A DNA stretch of 64,000 bases from Pseudomonas agarici (GCF_900109755.1 NZ_FOAR01000002.1:248001-312000), one strand, 5' to 3'. Counted from the stretch's first letter, positions 1 to 12,349 are shown. Notes: generated from the letters alone by a model not told the origin. Numbers and translations: made by a program.

Positions 1-10
1 ACGGTTCAAT

Positions 11-41
11 ACCTATACATAAAGCTCTGCGATGTATAGGT
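11..41. repeat. Perfect 10-bp inverted repeat, 11-base loop
   Basis: ACCTATACAT at 11-20 is repeated in inverse orientation as ATGTATAGGT at 32-41. No T-run follows on either strand, so it is not a standard intrinsic terminator. It could be a regulator binding site or an RNA hairpin; the flanking gene on the left is not visible. Confidence 0.7.
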
Positions 42-275
42 TAGCTCGTCAAGACAATGCTGGTGTCATGACCAATCGAGGTGAAATCATTTTGTAGTCA
101 AGCACATAAGTGAACGGACAGCATAATAGCACTTTGTTTAAGATTGGTCCTCCTCAAGGATATATGTCCGGATGGTCAGCATTTTTTGCGCAATGGTTCT
201 GCAAGGCTCGGGAAGCCGCTGACCGCAGTCTGGTTAATTGTGAACTTGCGGCACTTTACTAGTTGTTTTTTGGCT

Positions 276-302
276 AATAAAAAGCCCGGTCTGAAACCCG
301 GA
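276..302 (-). terminator. Weak intrinsic terminator candidate for the Hpt gene
   Basis: Read on the minus strand, two CCGG blocks can pair around a 7-8 base loop and are followed by GCTTTTTATT. The stem is short and interrupted, so this may be a decayed terminator. It lies about 110 bases past the stop codon of the leftward Hpt gene. Confidence 0.35.
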
Positions 303-409
303 AATTGGTTAATTAGTTGGTTGTGTCGGTTTTGACTATGAGGCAGGGGTAAGGCGCGCTTAACTATTGAAAACAGCGCATGTAAATGCATGGGCGAAGA
401 TGCTGCTAT

Positions 410-874
410 TCAAGCGGATTGTCCGGGAAAAGTGATCAGTGTGAAGGTTTTTGGCTCGTTAAACACGGTTTCGGACATGTTGGTCTGTGACGCCAGGGTC
501 GCGACCAGTGCAGCCTGCTCGCTGTCGTCGAGGCTCAACTGACCACTATAGGGATCGATCAATTCGAGCTGCCACGCTAACAAGGTCAAGCAGTCCTGTA
601 GGGCCTGCAAGGCAGCGCTGTGCAGGTTGAGTTGCTCGGGAGCGTGGCTTAGCACACTGTGGATATGCCGGGAAAACTCGGCCATACAACGCACGCCGAG
701 CACATCGGCGCGTCCGGCCAGCTTGTGCAGCGTAGCGAGTAGGCAATCGATTGCATCCCGGTCGTTGCGGATCAGGCCCAGATGCAGGCAGCACTCTTGC
801 ATTTTCGCTTGCAAAGTCTCGGCCTCGACGAGGAATTCAGGCAGGCTTATCTGCCACTCTTTACCGTTCAGCAT
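410..874 (-). CDS. Hpt (histidine phosphotransfer) domain protein
   Basis: A 154-residue helical protein with an Hpt-type motif, H50-K-L-A-G with a following G60, in the segment LHKLAGRADVLGV; His50 would be the phosphorylated residue. Proteins of this kind relay phosphate between hybrid kinases and response regulators in the cytoplasm. The ATG at 874 has a good GGAG site seven bases upstream, which fixes the start. Its first 14 bases overlap the end of a doubtful upstream frame (861-1184). It is transcribed away from cheV, so a chemotaxis link is suggested only by proximity. The last 30 residues lie beyond the core domain and are not recognised. Confidence 0.75.
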   Translation of the reverse strand: MLNGKEWQISLPEFLVEAETLQAKMQECCLHLGLIRNDRDAIDCLLATLHKLAGRADVLGVRCMAEFSRHIHSVLSHAPEQLNLHSAALQALQDCLTLLAWQLELIDPYSGQLSLDDSEQAALVATLASQTNMSETVFNEPKTFTLITFPGQSA

Positions 875-1184
875 GCTTTATCTCCATGAAAATATCGGCA
901 GGCGATAGAACGTCGCGCTTGGCGAACGGTGTTAAGTTAATGTCGCCAACAGAGGATGTCTGTAGTCTGTTTCCGATTGTTTCGGCCTTGGTGCATTGCG
1001 CGACATTTTTGGGCCGTGCGCTCATTTTTAAGAAGATGATCCCCTGCGGTTGCAAAGATCCTTCGAAATAGCCATTGCAGAGCGCCTCAGCAAAATCTAT
1101 GAGGCTTTTTCCCGGCTTTCCGGCCATCGTCTCGCGATCGAAAGCAAAAGCCTGACTCCATTCATGCAATGAGAATAGCGTCAC
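861..1184 (-). CDS. Doubtful hypothetical protein upstream of the Hpt gene
   Basis: An open frame of 107 codons that starts with GTG and overlaps the Hpt gene by 14 bases in a different frame. I recognise no domain. There is no clear Shine-Dalgarno site at the GTG; an internal ATG at codon 20 is an alternative start. Base composition is lower in GC than in neighbouring genes, with weak codon bias. In favour of it being real are the tight overlap and shared direction with the Hpt gene, which would suit translational coupling; against it, this could simply be the leader of that gene. Confidence 0.3.
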   Translation of the reverse strand: MTLFSLHEWSQAFAFDRETMAGKPGKSLIDFAEALCNGYFEGSLQPQGIIFLKMSARPKNVAQCTKAETIGNRLQTSSVGDINLTPFAKRDVLSPADIFMEIKHAER

Positions 1185-1446
1185 ATTAATAGCTATTGAA
1201 TATTGCGAATATCAGGTCATGCCTGATTGTTGCTAGGGGATTCCCCTATAGAGGGGAACAAAAAGCATAATTGATGGTCGCGCGCCTGGGGCGGGTGTCG
1301 AATTCTGGCGGTGAATTCAGTGAAGCATGATATCAATATGGTATCAACTGCTTTGCATGGCATTGGGGTGGGCGGTCAAGCTTTGACAGCTCCAGCCGAT
1401 AACTCGCGCAATGTAGCTTTTTTTATCAGCGCCCCAGGAGTGATTG

Positions 1447-2376
1447 ATGGCCGGCATTCTCGACACGGTAGACCAACGCACGCAACTGGTGGGTGAGAAT
1501 CGTCTGGAGATTCTCATGTTTCGCCTGGCCGGTCGGCAGTTGTTCGCGATCAACGTGTTCAAGGTTCAGGAGGTACTGCAACTGCCCAAGCTGACCTTGA
1601 TGCCCCAGCGCCATCCGTTTGTCTGCGGTGTGGTCAACTTGCGGGGCCAGACCCTGCCGGTGATCGACCTGTCCCAGGCGATTGGCATGCGTCCTCTGGT
1701 GCCAGGTCCCAACAGCACCATTATCGTGACCGAATACAACCGTTCGGTGCAGGCATTCCTGGTCGGTGGTGTGGATCGCATCGTCAACATGAACTGGGAG
1801 GCAATCCTACCGCCGCCGACCAGCGCGGGTCGCCAGCACTACCTGACTGCCATCAGCAAGGTCGACGATCAGTTGGTGGAAATCATCGATGTCGAGAAAG
1901 TCCTGGCTGAAATCGTCCCCTACAACGCCAAGGTGTCCCGTGAAAAACTCGACGATCCGTTGATGGAGCGCGCGCGCGGGCGGGAGGTGTTGCTGGTCGA
2001 TGACTCCAACGTGGCCTTGTCGCAGTTACGCGATACCCTGGGCCAACTGGGGGTGAAGATGCATATCGCCGGCGATGGATTGAAGGCGTTGAACATGCTC
2101 AAGGGCTGGGCCGATTCCGGGACGGTGATGACCGACAAGTTGCTGATGGTCTTCACCGATGCGGAAATGCCAGAGATGGACGGTTATCGCCTGACCACCG
2201 AAATTCGCAACGACCCACGCTTGCGCGGTCTTTATGTGGTGTTGCATACCTCGCTGTCCGGCAGCTTCAACGATGCCATGGTGAAGAAGGTCGGTTGCGA
2301 CAACTTCCTTTCCAAGTTCCAGCCGGACAAGCTGGTGGATGTAGTGCGCCAGCGTTTGTTGCTGGATAAGAGCTGA
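1447..2376 (+). CDS. cheV: Chemotaxis coupling protein CheV (CheW-REC fusion)
   Basis: The 309-residue protein has an N-terminal CheW-like coupling domain (about 15-160) and a C-terminal receiver domain (about 180-305). The receiver shows the acidic pair D185-D186 in LLVDDS and the predicted phospho-acceptor D238 in VFTDAEMPEMDGY. CheV proteins dock the kinase CheA to chemoreceptors, and phosphorylation of the receiver is thought to tune adaptation. The start is the ATG at 1447, six bases after AGGAG at 1436-1440, rather than the in-frame TTG one codon earlier. It is divergent from the Hpt gene and stands alone, as many Pseudomonas cheV copies do. Confidence 0.93.
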   Translation: MAGILDTVDQRTQLVGENRLEILMFRLAGRQLFAINVFKVQEVLQLPKLTLMPQRHPFVCGVVNLRGQTLPVIDLSQAIGMRPLVPGPNSTIIVTEYNRSVQAFLVGGVDRIVNMNWEAILPPPTSAGRQHYLTAISKVDDQLVEIIDVEKVLAEIVPYNAKVSREKLDDPLMERARGREVLLVDDSNVALSQLRDTLGQLGVKMHIAGDGLKALNMLKGWADSGTVMTDKLLMVFTDAEMPEMDGYRLTTEIRNDPRLRGLYVVLHTSLSGSFNDAMVKKVGCDNFLSKFQPDKLVDVVRQRLLLDKS

Positions 2377-2484
2377 TCCCCTGCGTCTGCAAGGCGTGCC
2401 GGCCAGCCGAACCTCAGGGCACGTTTGTGTGACGGTGATTCACCCTCCTGTAGAATCACTGTTTTACCTCTCCAGGAGTTGGAC

Positions 2485-3294
2485 ATGTTGCGTTTGAGCG
2501 CGCTGTACCGTTACCCGCTGAAGTCCGGCAGGGGCGAACGCCTGCAGCACAGCTCGCTCGACGAGTTGGGGTTGAGCGGGGATCGGCGCTGGATGGTGGT
2601 GGATGAAGCCAGCGGACGCTTCCTGACTCAACGAGCCGTGGCCGGCATGAGCCAGTTGTCCGCCTTGTGGAATGCCGCGGGCGGCCTGACCTTGAGTGCA
2701 CCGGGGCGTTTGGCGCTGGAGGTGGCATTACCCTCGGCAGACCAGTCGTTACGCGGGGTGACCCTCTGGAGCGATACCTTGCGGGTGCCCGATGCCGGTG
2801 ATGAAGCCGCGGCTTGGCTCAGCGAGTTTATCGGCAGGCCGGTGCGCCTGGTCCATATGCCGCCGGAACGGGCGCGGACCACCCAGGCGGGTTATGGCAA
2901 GGAGGATGACCGTGTGGCGTTTGCCGATGGTTTCCCGTTGTTGCTGATTGGCCAGGCCTCGCTGGAGGATCTTTCCCGCAAAGTCGGACGACCTCTGGAG
3001 ATGCTGCGTTTTCGTCCCAACCTGGTGATCGAGGGCGGCTCGGCGTTTATCGAGGACCAGTGGAAGCGTATTCGTATCGGCGACATCGATTTTCGTGTGA
3101 TCAAGCCTTGCTCACGCTGCATCCTGACCACGATCGACCCGCAATCCGGGGTGCGTAGCGTTGACCGGGAACCGTTGACGACTCTCAAGACCTATCGAGA
3201 ACAAGGTGGGGATGTGATGTTCGGGCAAAACCTGGTCAATGACGGCCAGGGGCGGCTTGAGGTGGGTATGCCGGTTACCGTTCTTGAGTCATGA
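2485..3294 (+). CDS. MOSC domain protein, YcbX-like
   Basis: A 269-residue protein with an N-terminal MOSC beta-barrel domain (RLSALYRYPLKSGRG) and a C-terminal MOSC core containing the conserved KPCSRC motif followed by TTIDP. This is the YcbX/mARC-type arrangement; relatives bind molybdenum cofactor and reduce N-hydroxylated compounds in E. coli. The conserved cysteine of KPCSRC is the expected molybdenum ligand. The ATG at 2485 has AGGAG six bases upstream and is preferred to the GTG 20 codons earlier. YcbX itself carries an additional C-terminal ferredoxin domain; none is present here, so the electron donor must be separate. Function is inferred from family. Confidence 0.82.
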   Translation: MLRLSALYRYPLKSGRGERLQHSSLDELGLSGDRRWMVVDEASGRFLTQRAVAGMSQLSALWNAAGGLTLSAPGRLALEVALPSADQSLRGVTLWSDTLRVPDAGDEAAAWLSEFIGRPVRLVHMPPERARTTQAGYGKEDDRVAFADGFPLLLIGQASLEDLSRKVGRPLEMLRFRPNLVIEGGSAFIEDQWKRIRIGDIDFRVIKPCSRCILTTIDPQSGVRSVDREPLTTLKTYREQGGDVMFGQNLVNDGQGRLEVGMPVTVLES

Positions 3295-3337
3295 CGCAAA
3301 AGGGTAGGCGCCGGCCAGCCGGCGCGCATGAGTAACC

Positions 3338-5266
3338 TTATTGATCGTCGAAATAACGCTCGTTCCAATCGACCAGCGGCTGCGGTGCGTTGAGTTTCTG
3401 GCCGTAGATCACCGAGTACGACAGCACGTTCTGCACGTATTGGCGGGTTTCATCGAACGGAATGCTTTCCACCCAGACGTCGAAACTCAGGTGGTTGGCA
3501 CCCCTGAGCCATTGCCTGACCCGGCCCGGGCCGGCGTTGTAGGCGGCGGTGGCGAGCACGCGGTTACCGTTGAACTGGCCGTGGACCTGGCTCAAATAGG
3601 CCGCACCCAGTTGGACGTTCTTGTCCGGATCCAGCACCTGCTGGGGGGACGCCAGCGGGATGCTGAACTTGCGCGCGGTTTCCTTGGCGGTGCCGGGCAT
3701 CAGTTGCATCAGGCCAGTGGCGCCGGCGCTGGAGCGGGCGTCATCCATGAAGGCACTTTCCTGGCGGGTAATAGCAAACACCCAGCTCGAATGCAGGCCG
3801 CGTAGCTTGGCTTCGCGCACTAGCGTATCGCGGTGAGCCATCGGGAAGCGGATATCCAGATCATCCCAATACTGGGCCTGGCTGATAGTGCGAATCGCGG
3901 GAAAGTACCACTTCAGATCGTAGGCCAATTTGGCCTGGGCAACCATTTCGTCACGGTTGAACATCCGGCTGACGTGATACCACTCGCGTCGACCGTCGAC
4001 AATCTGGCCGCGATCATGCAGCTCCAATGCCCGCCGCACGCCCGGTGTATTGCGGACTTTATTGATTAATTGCGGGCTGAGCACTAGCGGGCGATTGGTC
4101 AACTGGTAGGGCGTCTGCGCGCGATCGGCGGCGAGGAAGCCGTAGAAGTCACGCTCACGGGCGACATTTTTGAGCAGCACCAGCGCCTGCGGATTCTGCG
4201 GTTGCGCCAGCTCCAGGCTACGGGCCTGCCAGTAACGCCAGCGATTGGTCTCGGCCAGGTCCTGAGGCAGCTTGCGGGTCAACTGGTAGACATCTTCCCA
4301 GCGGCCCAGGCGCAACAGCAGGCGCAAGCGCCATTCGGTGACGGTATTGTCGCGCCGCTCCGGGTCGTACTGGGTCATGATATCGAGGGCGCGACTGTCA
4401 TAGCGGCGCGCCAGGGTCAGGCCGATCTCGCGGGCGATCGAAACCTTTTCGTCACGGGAGAAGTGCATGCTGGCGGCATAACCGTCGAGCAGCGCCATGG
4501 CCTTGTCCGGATCCTGGCGGGCGAGGCGGCGCAGGCCGAGGCCGACCACGTCGGACATGGCGTCATCGGCTGGCAGGAAGCGCGAGGGTTGGCTGAGCAG
4601 GTCGGGTTTTTGCGCCACCTCGATCATCAATTGACCCTGCGCGCCGAGGGTGCCCAGGCCCTTCATCAGGGCGGTGGCCAGCGTGTAGTTGCGGGCTTCG
4701 GCGGCCAGCTTGAGGCGCTGCCAGCGTTTTTGTTCGGTCAACTGGCCTTCCGTCGCCCAGCGGTCGAACAGCGCATCACAGGCGGTTGGCTGGGTCTTGC
4801 CGGTCAACCAGAGCTTTTGTGCCGTGGCGTAGCCTTCGGCGCGCAGGTTGTGAATGAGCTGGTATTGGCCATTGAGGCAGTCCAGTTCGGTGAAATTCAG
4901 TTTCGGGTCGTAATATTTGGCGAAGGGCCCCCAGTCGCCACGCTCGGCGAGCCAGCGCAACCAACGCAGTTTCATCCAGTTGGCCTGGGGCAGATCGCCG
5001 TGTTCGGCGAGAAATTTCTCGATCTCGGCGTTGCTGGCGGTTTTCAGCCGGGCGGTCAGTTCGTCGTAGGCTAGGTACGGTTCAAGCGGGTAGCTGCGCA
5101 GGGTGTCCTGATAGCGCAAGTAAGGGCCTGAGTCGCCCTTGGCCAGGGCGCGCTTGGCCTCGTCGTAGAGTTGGCGTTGCTGAGCGAGATCGACAGCCTG
5201 GGCTGCTTGAACGGCGCAGGTGGAAAGAAGCAGGCACGATAAAAAGTTGAAAAGACGGCTGCGCAT
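3338..5266 (-). CDS. slt: Soluble lytic murein transglycosylase (Slt70 type)
   Basis: A 642-residue periplasmic enzyme that cleaves the MurNAc-GlcNAc bond of peptidoglycan to give 1,6-anhydro ends. The first residues (MRSRLFNFLSCLLLSTCAVQA) are a signal peptide, which sets the start at the ATG at 5266 although the frame stays open for another 120 codons. Then comes a long alpha-superhelical U/L region, and a C-terminal SLT domain with catalytic Glu503 in TRQESAF, the GLMQLMPGTA motif and the AAYNAGPGRV motif. Length matches E. coli Slt70 (645). It is divergent from the ABC-F gene, with about 210 bases between the starts. Confidence 0.93.
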   Translation of the reverse strand: MRSRLFNFLSCLLLSTCAVQAAQAVDLAQQRQLYDEAKRALAKGDSGPYLRYQDTLRSYPLEPYLAYDELTARLKTASNAEIEKFLAEHGDLPQANWMKLRWLRWLAERGDWGPFAKYYDPKLNFTELDCLNGQYQLIHNLRAEGYATAQKLWLTGKTQPTACDALFDRWATEGQLTEQKRWQRLKLAAEARNYTLATALMKGLGTLGAQGQLMIEVAQKPDLLSQPSRFLPADDAMSDVVGLGLRRLARQDPDKAMALLDGYAASMHFSRDEKVSIAREIGLTLARRYDSRALDIMTQYDPERRDNTVTEWRLRLLLRLGRWEDVYQLTRKLPQDLAETNRWRYWQARSLELAQPQNPQALVLLKNVARERDFYGFLAADRAQTPYQLTNRPLVLSPQLINKVRNTPGVRRALELHDRGQIVDGRREWYHVSRMFNRDEMVAQAKLAYDLKWYFPAIRTISQAQYWDDLDIRFPMAHRDTLVREAKLRGLHSSWVFAITRQESAFMDDARSSAGATGLMQLMPGTAKETARKFSIPLASPQQVLDPDKNVQLGAAYLSQVHGQFNGNRVLATAAYNAGPGRVRQWLRGANHLSFDVWVESIPFDETRQYVQNVLSYSVIYGQKLNAPQPLVDWNERYFDDQ

Positions 5267-5477
5267 GAGACTTCCGAGCAAAAAAACGGGTAAGTGGCGA
5301 CAAGGCCGACACGGATTGTCGGGTAGCTTAGCCTTTTGCCGGCGACGGGCGAAAGTTTTGCCGGGCGCTGTACGCAACTTGATACTAATTGTCATCTTGC
5401 TCGGCTCATTGGCAAAAATCGCGGCCGCCTCATAGCCCAACTCAGGTAGAATACGCGCCCGGTTTTTGGAGAAGCTC

Positions 5478-7397
5478 ATGACCCTGCTCAAATTCAGCGA
5501 TGTGTCCCTTGCTTTCGGCGCCATGCCGTTGTTGGACAAGGTGTCCTGGCAGATCGCCCGTGGTGAGCGGGTGTGCATCATCGGTCGCAATGGCACAGGC
5601 AAATCCAGCATGCTGAAGCTGGTCAAGGGCGATCAGAAGCCCGATGACGGCTCCGTCTGGCGTGCGCCCGGACTCAAGATCGGCGAATTGCCGCAAGAGC
5701 TGCCGGTGGCCGACGGGCGAACCGTGTTCGATGTCGTGGCCGAGGGCCTGGATGGCGTCGGTGAGTTGCTCGCGCAATATCACCATCTGAGCCAGAACAT
5801 TGTCACCGATGCCGATCTGGACAAACTGATGCATGTCCAGCACGACCTTGAGGCTCGTGACGGCTGGCGTTTGCAGCAACTGGTCGACAGCACCCTGAGT
5901 CGCCTGCAGTTGCCCGCCGACAAGACCCTCGCTGAGTTGTCCGGCGGCTGGCGTCGTCGCGTGCTGCTGGCCCAGGCGCTGGTGTCCGAGCCGGACTTGC
6001 TGCTGCTCGATGAGCCGACCAACCACTTGGACATCGGTGCGATTGCCTGGTTGGAAGAGGCCCTGAAGGATTTCCAGGGCGCTGTGCTGTTTATTACCCA
6101 CGACCGTTCTTTCCTGCAAAACCTGGCGACCCGCATCCTTGAGCTGGATCGTGGCGGCCTGATCGACTGGAATGGCGACTACGCCAGCTTCCTCGTGCAC
6201 AAGGAAGCGTCCCTGGCCGCTGAAGAAACTGCCAACGCATTGTTCGACAAGCGCCTGGCCCAGGAAGAAGTCTGGATTCGCCAGGGCATCAAGGCCCGGC
6301 GTACCCGTAACGAAGGCCGCGTGCGGGCGTTGAAGGCCCTGCGCGTAGAGCGCAGTGAGCGTCGCGAGCGCACCGGTAAGGCGAATATCCAACTGGAAAC
6401 CGCCGACAAATCCGGCAAACAGGTCATGGTCCTCGACAACGTCAGCTTTGCCCACCCAGGCGGCCCGTTCTTGATCAAGGATTTCTCCATGGTCCTGCAG
6501 CGCGGCGACCGGATTGGCCTGCTGGGGGCCAACGGTACCGGCAAGACGACGCTGTTGAAGCTAATGCTCAGCGGGCTGGTGCCGACTAGCGGCAAAGTGG
6601 AAGAGGGCACCCGTATCGACGTGGCCTACTTCGATCAGTTGCGTCATCAACTGGACCTGGAAAAGACCGTGATCGATAACGTCGCCGAAGGTCGCGACTT
6701 TATCGATATCGATGGCCAGAGCCGTCATGTGCTCAGCTACCTCGGTGACTTCCTGTTCAGTCCGCAGCGTGCGCGAACGCCGGTCAAGGCTTTGTCCGGT
6801 GGCGAGCGTGCGCGTTTGCTGCTGGCCAAGCTGTTCAGCAAACCGGCGAATCTGCTGGTGCTCGATGAACCGACCAATGACCTCGATGTGGAAACCCTCG
6901 AGCTGCTGGAGGAGGTGCTGTTGACCTTCCAGGGCACCGTGTTGATGGTCAGCCACGACCGGGTATTCCTCGATAACGTAGTGACCAGCACCTTGGTCTT
7001 CGAAGGCGAAGGCAAGGTTCGTGAATACGTCGGTGGTTATCAGGACTGGTTGCGCCAGGGCGGCTCGCCCCGGCTGTTGGGCGTGACCGAGAACAAGTCG
7101 GGCAAGGCCGAGCTGAATTCGGCGGTGGTGAGCGCACCCGCGGCGCCGGTGGCGGCCGTGGCCGAAGCTCCGGCAGCGAAAAAGAAGCTCAGTTACAAGC
7201 TGCAGCGCGAGCTGGAAGCCCTGCCGAGCGAGATCGACGCCAAGGAGCAGGAGATTGCCGCTGTCGAGGCCGAAATGGCCGAGACGGGTTTCTATCAGCG
7301 CCCTGCGACTGAAACGGCAGCAGTGATTGCCCGGCTGGAAAAACTCCAGGCTGAACTGGACCTGATGGTGGAGCGTTGGGCAGAGTTGGATGCCTGA
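5478..7397 (+). CDS. uup: ABC-F family ATPase, Uup type
   Basis: A 639-residue protein with two ATP-binding cassettes and no membrane segment. Walker A motifs are GRNGTGKSS near residue 38 and GANGTGKTT near 354, with signatures LSGGWRRR and LSGGERAR. The conserved linker with alternating charged residues lies between them, and a C-terminal coiled coil (about 575-635) follows, rich in Glu, as in Uup. ABC-F proteins act on ribosomes; Uup affects precise excision of transposons and binds branched DNA in E. coli. ATG at 5478 follows GGAG by six bases. It ends at a strong bidirectional terminator shared with the converging stress-protein gene. Confidence 0.9.
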   Translation: MTLLKFSDVSLAFGAMPLLDKVSWQIARGERVCIIGRNGTGKSSMLKLVKGDQKPDDGSVWRAPGLKIGELPQELPVADGRTVFDVVAEGLDGVGELLAQYHHLSQNIVTDADLDKLMHVQHDLEARDGWRLQQLVDSTLSRLQLPADKTLAELSGGWRRRVLLAQALVSEPDLLLLDEPTNHLDIGAIAWLEEALKDFQGAVLFITHDRSFLQNLATRILELDRGGLIDWNGDYASFLVHKEASLAAEETANALFDKRLAQEEVWIRQGIKARRTRNEGRVRALKALRVERSERRERTGKANIQLETADKSGKQVMVLDNVSFAHPGGPFLIKDFSMVLQRGDRIGLLGANGTGKTTLLKLMLSGLVPTSGKVEEGTRIDVAYFDQLRHQLDLEKTVIDNVAEGRDFIDIDGQSRHVLSYLGDFLFSPQRARTPVKALSGGERARLLLAKLFSKPANLLVLDEPTNDLDVETLELLEEVLLTFQGTVLMVSHDRVFLDNVVTSTLVFEGEGKVREYVGGYQDWLRQGGSPRLLGVTENKSGKAELNSAVVSAPAAPVAAVAEAPAAKKKLSYKLQRELEALPSEIDAKEQEIAAVEAEMAETGFYQRPATETAAVIARLEKLQAELDLMVERWAELDA

Positions 7398-7414
7398 TTG
7401 ATCGACTGGCAAGC

Positions 7415-7443
7415 AAAAGCCCGGCTTCATGCCGGGCTTTTTT
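7415..7443. terminator. Bidirectional intrinsic terminator between uup and the usp gene
   Basis: An 11-bp perfect stem, AAAAGCCCGGC at 7415-7425 and GCCGGGCTTTT at 7431-7441, with the loop TTCAT. T-runs follow on both strands, so it can serve both converging genes. Confidence 0.92.
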
Positions 7444-7448
7444 GATGA

Positions 7449-7889
7449 TCAGCTCTTGCTCTGCAGGCGGACCGCGAGAACGTCACACGGAGCGCCGTGT
7501 AGCACGTCATTGGCGGTAGATCCGAGCAGCAAGGCCAGCCCGTGGCGGCCGTGACTGCCGACCACGATCAGGTCGCAGGCCTGTTCCTTGGCCAGGTGAT
7601 GAATTTCCTGGCGGGGCTGGCCGTAGGTCAGGTGACTGGTATCTTGCGACAGCTCGGGATACTTGAGGATCAGCCGCTCCAGGCGCTCCTTGGCCTGATC
7701 GAACTGTTGCTGCTGCAATTGGGACAGGTCCATCGGCACATCGCCGCCGAAGGCCATGGCCATGGGCTCGACGATATGCACCAGGGACAATTTGGCGCTG
7801 TTGCTGACCGACAGTTCGCGTGCGCGATGAATGACCGGGTCGCATTCTTCCGTCAAGTCGACGGCAACGAGAATGTGGTGGTAGGGCAT
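7449..7889 (-). CDS. Universal stress protein, single UspA domain
   Basis: The 146-residue protein is one UspA fold: it opens with YHHILVAVDLTEECDP and contains VVGSHGRHGLALLLGSTANDVLHGAPCDVLAVR, with the G-x2-G-x9-G-S/T ATP-binding pattern. Such cytoplasmic proteins help survival under stress, often as ATP-binding dimers. A full AGGAGG at 7898-7903 stands eight bases before the ATG at 7889; the GTG at 7898 overlaps that site and is rejected as the start. It is monocistronic, with a terminator directly downstream. The specific stress is not shown by the sequence. Confidence 0.9.
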   Translation of the reverse strand: MPYHHILVAVDLTEECDPVIHRARELSVSNSAKLSLVHIVEPMAMAFGGDVPMDLSQLQQQQFDQAKERLERLILKYPELSQDTSHLTYGQPRQEIHHLAKEQACDLIVVGSHGRHGLALLLGSTANDVLHGAPCDVLAVRLQSKS

Positions 7890-7996
7890 GGAAGGCACCT
7901 CCTGAGGATCGCAATTGCTTTAAGTATGGCTCGTTTCATGCGGATTGGTTCAGCGGCGACCCAATGGCTCATGAATAATGTTCGGGGAGTAGAAAT

Positions 7997-8434
7997 ATGA
8001 CGGTCTGGATAGTGGTGTCAATCCTGGCGGTAGTTCTCAGCCCTCTGGCCTGGTTGCGTCCTTCGCGCCGCCAGAGCGGCCAGATGGCCCTGCGTATGGA
8101 GGCACGCCGCATCGGCCTGGGCATGCAACTGGCGCCCCAGGAGTGGCCGCACTGGCTGACACAGGAACCACCCAGTCCGTGTGCCCAATACCACCGGCCC
8201 CGCCGTGGTCAGGACCCGGCGTGTTGGAGCTACTGGCAGACTGAGCCTGGGGTTTGGGTCAACCGATGGCGCGAGGTGCTGGTAGATGATGCCTTGCTGG
8301 TTCATTTCAGGACATTGCCGGCCAATGTGTTCAAGGTCGAGGCAGACAAGCAGATGATCGCGTTGTACTGGGGTGAGCGCGGTGAGGTGCTGGTATTACA
8401 GGACATCGCAGCTGTACTCAAGGCGCTGGCCTGA
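7997..8434 (+). CDS. Conserved hypothetical protein with N-terminal membrane anchor
   Basis: A 145-residue protein with a hydrophobic N-terminal segment (TVWIVVSILAVVLSPLAWL, residues 2-20) followed by a basic stretch and a soluble, Trp-rich domain (WPHWL, CWSYWQ). The anchor suggests an inner-membrane protein with the bulk facing the cytoplasm by the positive-inside rule. ATG at 7997 follows GGGGAG by seven bases. I recognise it as a Pseudomonas conserved protein found near fadBA, but I know no function for it. It diverges from the stress-protein gene, with about 107 bases between the starts, and precedes the fadB leader. Confidence 0.75.
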   Translation: MTVWIVVSILAVVLSPLAWLRPSRRQSGQMALRMEARRIGLGMQLAPQEWPHWLTQEPPSPCAQYHRPRRGQDPACWSYWQTEPGVWVNRWREVLVDDALLVHFRTLPANVFKVEADKQMIALYWGERGEVLVLQDIAAVLKALA

Positions 8435-8978
8435 GGCAAGTAAGCGAGCCGCAATGGCGCTGGCATCGCGACGGGAAAACAGTCAAATTACGACCCGACA
8501 GGCTATATGAGTCTGGGTAGGTCAAGCAGGCTGACCAAGCAGTGTGGCGAGGCTTATGCTTCGGCTTCATAAAAAATGCCCTATTTTCTACCAAGCTGTT
8601 TCTTGGGATCTGGTAGGTTTATTCCCTTATCGTTGCCTGATCTGGTCGCTTGGTGGGGTATTGTTTCCGTGAATGAGACGTCATCAGGCCCGCTGCTGGC
8701 GTACTCGTCGGCCTTGAAAGTGACTGGAAAATCGCATTTTTAGGGAGTGTTTTCGACAATTGACAATTGTCTCGAATTCCGTGATCGTGTTTACACCCAA
8801 ATCAAACGGGCGTATGAATTGAGCGTTTGTCTGATCAGACAACTCTTACAGAATCCCGACTATCGCGTCGGCGGGTTCGCCTGGCAGCTTGGCGTAGCAG
8901 CGATGATGAGGTCAATGCCGGGTCAGAAGTTAGCGTCCGACGCGTACTGTTCAGCTTCCATATCGTGGAGATCAGTTG
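8435..8978 (+). promoter_or_regulatory. Long fadBA upstream region with operator-like palindromes
   Basis: These 544 bases carry no convincing gene. They are less GC-rich than the operon and contain several symmetric motifs: a perfect 16-bp palindrome TTGTCTGATCAGACAA at 8827-8842, a near-PsrA site CAAAC-GGGC-GTATG at 8803-8816 (nine of ten consensus bases of the CAAAC-N4-GTTTG type), a TTGACA hexamer at 8760-8765, and a potential hairpin CTACCA/TGGTAG at 8588-8616. PsrA controls fadBA in P. aeruginosa, so a PsrA site here is expected. The exact promoter cannot be fixed by eye. Confidence 0.5.
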
Positions 8979-12331
<3,353 letters not shown>

Positions 12332-12349
12332 GTGTCTCGTCGATGGAAT

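Larger units (their letters stand above)
1..409. other. Intergenic left edge, no gene supported
   Basis: No reading frame here has a ribosome binding site and a recognisable product; the short frames present look random and the base composition is lower in GC than the following genes. The stretch holds a hairpin near its left edge and a weak terminator-like motif for the leftward gene, both listed separately. It may include the 3' or 5' flank of a gene outside the window. Confidence 0.6.

Noticed and set aside
3833..5074. Long plus-strand frames inside slt (for example 4202-5074)
   Set aside because: They are antisense to a well-supported lytic transglycosylase and show no domain; long antisense frames are common in GC-rich DNA.
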